Origin: JAXGVG01 sp040773965
GTDB taxonomy: Bacteria > Pseudomonadota > Alphaproteobacteria > UBA9219
Assembly (NCBI GenBank): GCA_040773965.1
Contig: JAXGVG010000043.1
Span: 1 to 12,496 of the forward strand
DNA: 12,496 bases
Direction: 5' to 3'
Position numbers and translations under genes: made by a program
The notes under the pieces: generated by a model
Told to the model about the DNA's origin: nothing
Seen by the model: only the letters and a program-made list of their open reading frames with translations
Databases searched by the model: none
Shown: positions 7,533 through 12,496 of the stretch, piece after piece
Layout: the number at the start of each line of letters is the position of its first letter
How positions within the stretch are numbered: position 1 is the stretch's first letter

Positions 7533-7561
7533 GCGGCGGCAACGCCGCCGCCCCTGTTTTT
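7533..7561 (+). terminator. Strong GC hairpin followed by a T-run, upstream of the radical SAM gene
   Basis: Perfect 8-bp stem, GCGGCGGC (7533-7540) / GCCGCCGC (7544-7551), with an AAC loop, then CCCTGTTTTT. It has the form of a Rho-independent terminator read on the plus strand. No plus-strand gene lies just upstream, so it would act as a leader attenuator or stop antisense transcription towards the radical SAM gene. If translation starts at the far-upstream ATG at 7418 it is instead simply coding sequence. Confidence 0.45.
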
Positions 7562-7603
7562 CCGGATATGCCTGCCGCCCCCTCGCGTCGAAAGCTCTTT
7601 GAA

Positions 7604-8563
7604 ATGACAAAAAAGCAAATGATCCTCCGGTTCGAGTTCGATGTGGCCACGCCGGATCATTTCCGGAAAATAACGGACCGGGAAACGGCCATGCGCATGT
7701 TCAAGAACTCAATCAACATGCTTGAAATCGAGGTTTTTTCCTATTGCAACCGGCGCTGCTGGTTTTGTCCCAACGCGCAAATCGACCGGCGGAGCAAGAA
7801 CGAATATATGGATCCGGAACTTTATACCGGCATCATGCGGCAGTTGGCGGAAGTCGATTACAACGAAGTCATATCCTATAGCCGCTACAACGAGCCGTTG
7901 GCCGACCGCGTCATTCTGGAGCGCCTGAAGGAAGCGAACGAGACCGTTCCCAACGCGCTTTTGCACACGAACACGAACGGCGATTACCTGACCTTCGATT
8001 ATCTGGAGGAACTTTACGGCGCCGGGCTTCGTTCGCTGAACATCCAGGTTTATTTGCAGAACGACCAGCGCTACGATCACGACCTGATGCGGAAGAAAAG
8101 CGATTTTCTCATTAAAAAGCTGGGTCTTCCGGCCGAGTTGAAAATCGACAAGCCCGGCCTGCATCTGGAACATCATCTCGACTACAAGGATATGTCCCTG
8201 CGCGTTTACGCGCGCAATTTCGAGGTCAACGGATGCAGCCGGGGCGATACGCTGCCCATCCGTCAGGACTACGTGCGGACGATGCCGTGCCCGGTGCCTT
8301 TCCGCTTTCTCTATATCGATTACAACGGGAAGATGGTGCCTTGCTGCAACCTGCGTTCGGATATGCCCCAGCATGAGGAATGCGTATATTGCGATCTGGG
8401 CGGGAACAACGATATCTTCGCCGCCTATGCGGCCTCGAACCTGGTCATGTGGCGGCGCGCGCTTGTGGGCTTTGAGGAAAAAGCGGGCGTCTGCCGGAGC
8501 TGCAGCTACCCGGACGCCGCTGGAAGATGTCGCAAAAAGAAATCGATTATCAGGAAAACCTGA
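7604..8563 (+). CDS. Radical SAM/SPASM domain protein (C-terminus probably frameshifted)
   Basis: With this start the protein has 319 residues. The radical SAM [4Fe-4S] motif CxxxCxxC is at Cys48, Cys52 and Cys55 (YCNRRCWFCPN), directly after the first core strand (NMLEIEVFSYC). Further core segments are SYSRYNEPL and LHTNTNG. A SPASM-type C-terminal cluster region has Cys229 (MPCPVPF), YIDYNGKMVPCCN (Cys247, Cys248), Cys260, Cys263, Cys297 and Cys300. Such enzymes cleave SAM and use auxiliary Fe-S clusters to modify peptides, sugars or other substrates; the substrate here is unknown. The start is uncertain: the frame is open from an ATG at 7418 (381 residues), but the extra 62 residues look like non-coding translation and contain a terminator-like hairpin. 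ATG 7619 is another option. None has a good SD. After Cys300 the protein turns Arg/Lys-rich and stops, while the -1 frame gives a more natural end to 8595. It heads the plus-strand group leading to a probable GT and the fourth GlfT2-like gene. Confidence 0.88.
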   Translation: MTKKQMILRFEFDVATPDHFRKITDRETAMRMFKNSINMLEIEVFSYCNRRCWFCPNAQIDRRSKNEYMDPELYTGIMRQLAEVDYNEVISYSRYNEPLADRVILERLKEANETVPNALLHTNTNGDYLTFDYLEELYGAGLRSLNIQVYLQNDQRYDHDLMRKKSDFLIKKLGLPAELKIDKPGLHLEHHLDYKDMSLRVYARNFEVNGCSRGDTLPIRQDYVRTMPCPVPFRFLYIDYNGKMVPCCNLRSDMPQHEECVYCDLGGNNDIFAAYAASNLVMWRRALVGFEEKAGVCRSCSYPDAAGRCRKKKSIIRKT

Positions 8564-8595
8564 TTGCCATGATCGGGGAAGCGCTGGCCGCCTGA
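8527..8595 (+). other. Out-of-frame 3' extension of the radical SAM gene (-1 frame)
   Basis: In the -1 frame relative to the radical SAM gene, 22 codons from ATG 8527 to TGA 8593-8595 read MSQKEIDYQENLI then AMIGEALAA, a plausible amphipathic protein end preceded by WK. The zero frame instead gives a basic tail (CRKKKSIIRKT) and stops at 8563. The -1 frame is open from 8476. A single lost base in the GCCGC run at 8516-8520 would join the frames as PDAAWKMSQ. C AAA AAG at 8533-8539 with a hairpin (ATCAGG / CCTGAT, AAAA loop, 8549-8564) 9 nt later also resembles a -1 frameshift site. It could equally be chance or an assembly error. Confidence 0.45.
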
Positions 8596-8629
8596 CCATT
8601 CATGCGGCAGGAACGAAGGGAAGCGGGAA

Positions 8630-10087
8630 TTGACGCCAGGCCGCAAGATAGCTTTTATCGACGATGTGCTCCGCCACCATCTTTGGCCGCCCAAGGATTT
8701 TTTTTACGACCTCCTCAATTTTCCGGTAACGGAGGCAACGGGCGCGGCGCCGGACATAAGCGTGCGCCGCCGGATATGGAACGACCCGAAGATGGCGGGC
8801 CTGATCGCGCCGCCCGGCGCGAACCCGGCCCATCCCGACGGCGACGGACGTTGGCTCAAATCTTTCGACAAACTGACGCCCGGCGCCGAAAAGATTTATG
8901 AACCTTTTCTCGTTTCCGGCACCCTGTATTTTTCTTATGAAATGACGCCGGGCCTTAAGCGTTTTTTAATCGAACGCGGCTTCGCCTACGTCGATTTCCG
9001 CATCTCGCCCTTGCGTTTTCTTCCGGATCTTCTCGTCGCGGTTGAAAGCAACGTGCCGGGTCTCATGGAAACGCTGGATCGCGTGGCCATTCAGCGGCGC
9101 GAGGTCCGCGAAATTGCGGGCCGCCTTCGCGCGTCGGGCGTTCATAAGGAAAGATGCCGCGCGAAACGGGGAGACTCCTTCGAACACGCCCTGTTCTTCG
9201 TCGGCCAGACGCCATGCGACGCCACCGTAGTCAAGGACGGCGAATATGTCCGTATTGAAGCGTATCGCAAGGCTATTGCCGAAGCGGCGGCGGACGCGCC
9301 GATGTTTTACCTGCCGCATCCGGCCGCGCCGCAAGACCATGCCGATTATGAGCTGGGAGTCCTCAAATCGGTAAACCCGTCGTGTGGCGTTCTGCGTCGC
9401 AACATTTACGATCTTATGTGCGCCGAGGAGCCGTTTTCGTTTATAGGCCTGTCGTCGGGCGCGCTCCAGGAAGCCCCGTTTTTCGGCAAGAAGGCTTCGT
9501 CTTTCCTGCCGCCGATCTGCCCCGTCCGGTTTTCCGACGATCCGGAATCGCAAGGTTACGTTCAGTTGCCGCTGGACGTTTTCCTCAGCGAGGATTTTAT
9601 CCGCCTTGCGTTCGGCGATGCGTCGAGGGTGCCGGCGCGTCAGACTCTCCTTCAAATTCGTCCTCACCAGCTGCGCGATCTGCATAACGTCTGGTGGGCT
9701 TTTGCCGATCATATCGTCGGCGAAAAAATATTTTGGCGAACGGTTCGGGAGCCTTTTCAAAAACAACTCGATCGCAACACGAGATTTATTCTCAACTCTT
9801 TCGCGGACAAGTCCGAATCCGCGCGAAACTTCCAAAAGGAACTTTCCCGCTATCGATGGCGCTGGACGGACGGCTCTTCCATCGCGTTCGGGGACGGCGG
9901 CGAGGTTTGGCAGGAAGGCGTTCATGTCACGGATTATGAAATTATATCGTCCGAACGGCGTGAAATCGTCGTCGTCTGGGGCGGCATTTTCCTCGACCGG
10001 CTGACGGTAGAGGCCGACTGGAGCGGCATGACCGCCGTCAACAATTACGGCCGGCGTTTTGCCATCGGGCGAATGACGGCCCCATGA
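8630..10087 (+). CDS. Probable divergent GT-B-like glycosyltransferase with beta-rich C-terminal domain
   Basis: A 485-residue protein, TTG start, no family recognised with certainty. No ATG exists in frame upstream, and the protein opens KIAFIDDV (6-13), a likely first beta strand. The middle part looks like the donor half of a GT-B enzyme: ALFFVGQTP (187-195), MFYLPHPAA (225-233) and FIGLSSGALQEAPFFGKKA (271-289), which resembles the nucleotide-sugar-binding loop and helix of capsule-type transferases. Residues about 408-483 form a separate domain with alternating short beta strands (RWRWTDGSSIAFGDGG, EIVVVWGGIF), like small beta domains attached to other polysaccharide proteins. No signal peptide or membrane segment is seen, so it is probably cytoplasmic. 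It overlaps the fourth GlfT2-like gene by ATGA, so the two are translationally coupled and probably work on the same glycan. The glycosyltransferase role is inferred from fold-like features and context. Confidence 0.78.
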   Translation: MTPGRKIAFIDDVLRHHLWPPKDFFYDLLNFPVTEATGAAPDISVRRRIWNDPKMAGLIAPPGANPAHPDGDGRWLKSFDKLTPGAEKIYEPFLVSGTLYFSYEMTPGLKRFLIERGFAYVDFRISPLRFLPDLLVAVESNVPGLMETLDRVAIQRREVREIAGRLRASGVHKERCRAKRGDSFEHALFFVGQTPCDATVVKDGEYVRIEAYRKAIAEAAADAPMFYLPHPAAPQDHADYELGVLKSVNPSCGVLRRNIYDLMCAEEPFSFIGLSSGALQEAPFFGKKASSFLPPICPVRFSDDPESQGYVQLPLDVFLSEDFIRLAFGDASRVPARQTLLQIRPHQLRDLHNVWWAFADHIVGEKIFWRTVREPFQKQLDRNTRFILNSFADKSESARNFQKELSRYRWRWTDGSSIAFGDGGEVWQEGVHVTDYEIISSERREIVVVWGGIFLDRLTVEADWSGMTAVNNYGRRFAIGRMTAP

Positions 10088-11904
10088 AAGCGGCGGAACG
10101 CACAAACGCGGCGTGGCACGAACTCCAGATTGTCCCGCTTGCGCCGCGCGCGGAAACGAAGGATCTCTACATACGAACGGATGCCGCCGTTTTTCCGGGC
10201 GGGGAACCGGGCGCGCATTCGCTTACGCTGCCCGCAGGGGCCGGGCTCGGCCTCGACACTTTTTTCGGCGCTTTTTACGAAGCCTATTGGCGGCGCTACG
10301 CTTCCCTTGGCCGCGTCGCCTTGTCGTTCCGCCTGACGGGCAAGGTCCGGTTGGGGTTTTACCGCCGCCGGGCAGGCGGCGGCGCGGAGTCGTTGCTGCA
10401 AGAGCTCGATCTTTCCGGCGACGGTTCGCGCGTTCGAGCCCTTTTGCCCGAATCCCCTTTGCCTCGGGAAGGCGAAGGTTCCGTTTTCGCCCGCTTCACG
10501 GCCTTGCAGGAAGAAGCGGCGCTTGCGGACATGCGTTGGGAAACGGCGGCCCCGCCATGCCGCGACGCGCGCCCTGCCGTCGTTGTCTGCGCGTTCAACC
10601 GCGACCGACATCTGGCGGCGATGCTGCCCGGCCTCGACGCGCTGCGGCGCGAAGGGTTGATCCACAACGTCATCGTCGTCAACAACGGCGAGCCCGGCCT
10701 TGAGAAACGCTTGCGGGCGCTGTTGCCGCGCGAAGCGCAAAACATGCCGCTGCTATTGCGCGAACAGGAGAATTGCGGCGGTTCCGGCGGTTTCACGCGC
10801 GGCCTGATGGAGGCGCGGGCGGACGGCAACGCCACGCACGCGTTGCTTCTTGACGACGACATTGCCGCCGATCCGGTTATCTTGCGGCGCGTGCCGGTGT
10901 TGCTCCGTTATATAAAGGACAATGCCGCCATAGGCGGCTTCATGCTCGATTGCCTGAAGCCCATGTGGCTGCACAACACCGTGACGCAATTGCGGCCCGA
11001 ACTCCTGAAAAGCGTTCCGGCTGTGGCCAATGGCGATTTGGGCCTAAGCCGAAACCTCGCTCCTTTCTCGAAGGCCGTGACAAACGATTCCGGCGGATGG
11101 TGGTGTTTTGCCCTGCCTTTGGCGGCGCTCGGGAAAACGAACCTGCCGTTACCGTTTTTCCTGCATTACGACGACGCCGAATTCGGCCTGCGCCTGAAGC
11201 GCGAGGGGATCGAAAGCGTCGTCTGGCCCGGCGTCGCTGTCTGGCACGAACCTTTTTACCGGAAAGCGAGCGGCTGGCGGCGCTACTACGATTTGCGGAA
11301 CATGCTTTTCCTGCTTCGCTATCACGGCAGGTTGAAAGCGCTTACGGCCACGCGCCAGATCTGGGCGCGCGTGACGATGAACCTGATTCAATACCATTAC
11401 GGCAGCGCATGGGCGACGGTTCGCGCGCTGGAGGATTTTCTCGCCGGTCCTTCGGCGCTCGCGAAATGGGACGCGGAGTCGCATCGCGCGCTGATGGCCG
11501 GGGCGAAGGAATGGGAGGAACCGGACATTTCGCTTGACGTGCCTTTGCCTCTGGCAAGCAGGTTGGGAAAGGAACCGCGCCTGGCGGGCTTTTGGGCGCT
11601 GAAGGCCGCGTGGCGTTTGTTCAAGGATTTCGCGCGGCCCGTGAACGCCAACGCGTTTCCCCGGTTTGTCAGGGCGGCGCGCTGGCATATCTGGGTGGCG
11701 GAAGGGCACGACGCGCTCGCGGTGCCGGACGAGGAAGCGGGCGTCTACCGAGTCTATCGCCGGAACCGGAAAAAGGCGTGGCGGCTGCTTCGCCGGTTTC
11801 TTCGCGCGTACGCTTCTTTTCTTTGCGGCGCTCACCGCCGCTGGAGCCCGGCCGAACTTAACGCCCTCACAACCCCGTCCTTCTGGCAAGGCCGGTTTGG
11901 TTAA
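10084..11904 (+). CDS. GlfT2-like glycosyltransferase, copy D (divergent)
   Basis: Complete 606-residue protein. The ATG lies in the ATGA overlap with the preceding stop. The family pattern is clear: WHELQIVPL at 11-19, FYEAYWRRYA at 64-73, AFNRD at 170-174, EQENCGGSGG at 227-236, DDD at 257-259, WW at 339-340, DD at 363-364, WHEPF from 387 (His388) and LRNMLFLLRYHG at 404-415. All metal-binding and catalytic positions known from GlfT2 are present. It differs from copies A-C in being shorter, in CGGSGG instead of NTG(S/G)xGG (closer to the mycobacterial LGGSGG), and in lacking the HDRDDVCHV motif, replaced by PDEEAGVYRVYRR. That suggests an older split and a different donor or acceptor step. 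It ends the plus-strand group; terminator-like hairpins follow at 11931 and 12034. Confidence 0.94.
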   Translation: MKAAERTNAAWHELQIVPLAPRAETKDLYIRTDAAVFPGGEPGAHSLTLPAGAGLGLDTFFGAFYEAYWRRYASLGRVALSFRLTGKVRLGFYRRRAGGGAESLLQELDLSGDGSRVRALLPESPLPREGEGSVFARFTALQEEAALADMRWETAAPPCRDARPAVVVCAFNRDRHLAAMLPGLDALRREGLIHNVIVVNNGEPGLEKRLRALLPREAQNMPLLLREQENCGGSGGFTRGLMEARADGNATHALLLDDDIAADPVILRRVPVLLRYIKDNAAIGGFMLDCLKPMWLHNTVTQLRPELLKSVPAVANGDLGLSRNLAPFSKAVTNDSGGWWCFALPLAALGKTNLPLPFFLHYDDAEFGLRLKREGIESVVWPGVAVWHEPFYRKASGWRRYYDLRNMLFLLRYHGRLKALTATRQIWARVTMNLIQYHYGSAWATVRALEDFLAGPSALAKWDAESHRALMAGAKEWEEPDISLDVPLPLASRLGKEPRLAGFWALKAAWRLFKDFARPVNANAFPRFVRAARWHIWVAEGHDALAVPDEEAGVYRVYRRNRKKAWRLLRRFLRAYASFLCGAHRRWSPAELNALTTPSFWQGRFG

Positions 11905-11930
11905 TCGAAAGAGAAGGCGGACGATCAGGA

Positions 11931-11947
11931 CCGCAAAGCGGCTTTTT
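11931..11947 (+). terminator. Weak terminator-like hairpin after copy D
   Basis: CCGC-AAA-GCGG followed by CTTTTT, 26 nt after the stop of copy D. The stem is only 4 bp, so this is a weak candidate; the hairpin at 12034 is better. Confidence 0.3.
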
Positions 11948-11954
11948 GGGTGCC

Positions 11955-12020
11955 GAACGGGCACGCAATCCGTTCTGAAAGGGCACGCAACGCGCGTCGA
12001 ACGGTCACGTAAACGCGAAA
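11955..12020. repeat. Three tandem 22-bp repeats
   Basis: Units at 11955-11976, 11977-11998 and 11999-12020, exactly adjacent. Their shared left halves are GAACGGGCACGCAA, GAAAGGGCACGCAA and GAACGGTCACGTAA; the last eight bases vary. The 22-bp period is about two helical turns, so the conserved cores would face the same side of the DNA. It lies between two convergent genes, where a promoter operator is not expected. Confidence 0.7.
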
Positions 12021-12033
12021 AAAAGCCTGTTTT

Positions 12034-12058
12034 GAGAACCTGGAGGTTCTCGTTTATT
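12034..12058. terminator. Probable bidirectional Rho-independent terminator
   Basis: Perfect 7-bp stem GAGAACC (12034-12040) / GGTTCTC (12045-12051) with a TGGA loop. On the plus strand it is followed by GTTTATTTC. On the minus strand it is followed by AAAACAGGC and a run of seven T (complement of the A-run at 12018-12024). It sits between the stops of two convergent genes (copy D at 11904 and the partial glycosyltransferase at 12054) and could end both transcripts. Confidence 0.65.
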
Positions 12059-12496
12059 TCGTTAACTCATGGACACGCGCCACGCACCCCAAAAGGTGCT
12101 TTACCATGCCGGGATCGACGAAAACGCCTGCCGCCGCCGGGCCTGTTTTGGCCCGCGCCGCCGCCGCCGCCATGTCCGCGATGGCGGGCTGAAGCTGCGC
12201 GTCCAGCGGCAAATCCCGGCGGAAGCGGGTGAGGGCGGGCACGCCCGCAAAACGCTCGTCCCACCACGCGTGCGTGTCGGTCAAAACGCAGCTTCCGAAC
12301 ATAAGTCCCAGCACCGCCCGTTCGTGGATAATGTCGCGCCCGTAAGGGTTGGTGTTGCAGACGAATTGCGCCTGATGATAGAGTGGCGCCGTCTGGGCGA
12401 TATCGAGGCTGGGATGAAATTCGGCCGCCGCGCCTGTCTTGTCGATAAAATCCCAGCCGTTGCCGATGATGACGGCGCCAGGCTGGAACTTGAGCC
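12054..12496 (-). CDS. GT-B glycosyltransferase, CgeB-like, C-terminal part (5' end cut by window edge)
   Basis: The frame is open from the right edge to TAA at 12056-12054, giving 146 residues and no start inside the gene region; the internal GTG at 12314 is not a believable start because clear protein motifs lie upstream of it. Visible are AVIIGNGWDF near the start, then FVCNTNPYGRDIIHERAVL and GLMFGSCVLTD. This N-x-NP...HER...A/G.GS..LTD pattern is typical of the C-terminal donor-binding domain of CgeB/spore-maturation-type glycosyltransferases (Glyco_trans_1_2 family). The last 60 residues contain an Ala-rich helix and end in VARVHELTK. The likely role is a cytoplasmic sugar transferase of the same glycan locus. 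Donor and acceptor are unknown. It is convergent with copy D and shares the terminator region at 12034-12058. Confidence 0.72.
   Translation of the reverse strand, partial: LKFQPGAVIIGNGWDFIDKTGAAAEFHPSLDIAQTAPLYHQAQFVCNTNPYGRDIIHERAVLGLMFGSCVLTDTHAWWDERFAGVPALTRFRRDLPLDAQLQPAIADMAAAAARAKTGPAAAGVFVDPGMVKHLLGCVARVHELTK

Noticed and set aside
7418..7603. N-terminal 62-residue extension of the radical SAM protein
   Set aside because: The ATG at 7418 has GGA immediately against it rather than a spaced SD, the residues look non-coding, and a terminator-like hairpin lies within. Not excluded, but the shorter start is preferred.
8966..10105. 379-codon minus-strand open frame
   Set aside because: Antisense to the 485-residue gene, which is coupled to copy D by ATGA; the translation is basic and low in motifs.
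11955..12020. CRISPR array
   Set aside because: The three 22-bp units are directly adjacent with only 8 variable bases each; there are no spacers of normal length and no cas genes.

Overview
This window is a surface-polysaccharide (glycan) biosynthesis locus from a moderately GC-rich bacterium, probably Gram-negative. I cannot place it more precisely: there is no rRNA, tRNA or housekeeping marker. Almost every recognisable gene acts on sugars. The defining feature is four separate genes for GlfT2-like glycosyltransferases, the family typified by the mycobacterial galactofuranosyltransferase GlfT2. All four keep the catalytic motifs of the family.

Layout, left to right. (1) Positions 1-5240, minus strand: three GlfT2-like genes head to tail. 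The most downstream one is cut by the left window edge, and the set is probably one transcription unit read leftward from about 5300. (2) 5241-5511: divergent regulatory region with promoter-like elements, short operator-like repeats and good Shine-Dalgarno sequences. (3) 5512-6420, plus strand: an NAD-dependent nucleotide-sugar epimerase of the extended SDR family, GalE-like. (4) 6417-7367, minus strand: UDP-glucuronate decarboxylase (UDP-xylose synthase), convergent with the epimerase and overlapping it by 4 bases. (5) 7604-11904, plus strand: a radical SAM/SPASM protein, a 485-residue protein that looks like a divergent GT-B glycosyltransferase with an extra beta-rich C-terminal domain, and the fourth GlfT2-like gene, coupled through an ATGA overlap. 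(6) 11905-12053: convergent intergenic region with a three-copy 22-bp tandem repeat and a probably bidirectional terminator. (7) 12054-12496, minus strand: the C-terminal part of a GT-B (CgeB-like) glycosyltransferase that runs off the right edge.

How the genes may work together (inference): the SDR epimerase and the decarboxylase supply UDP-sugars. The GlfT2-like enzymes then polymerise or decorate a furanose-containing glycan, with the 485-residue protein and the CgeB-like enzyme adding other residues. The radical SAM enzyme could modify a sugar or a carrier. The UDP-galactopyranose mutase needed to make UDP-galactofuranose is not in the window, nor are flippase, polymerase or export genes.

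The points most worth checking are the fourfold GlfT2 expansion, a probable frame switch at the end of the radical SAM gene, an in-frame stop just after a well-placed start in front of the middle GlfT2-like gene, the uncharacterised 485-residue protein, and the 22-bp tandem repeat between the convergent genes.
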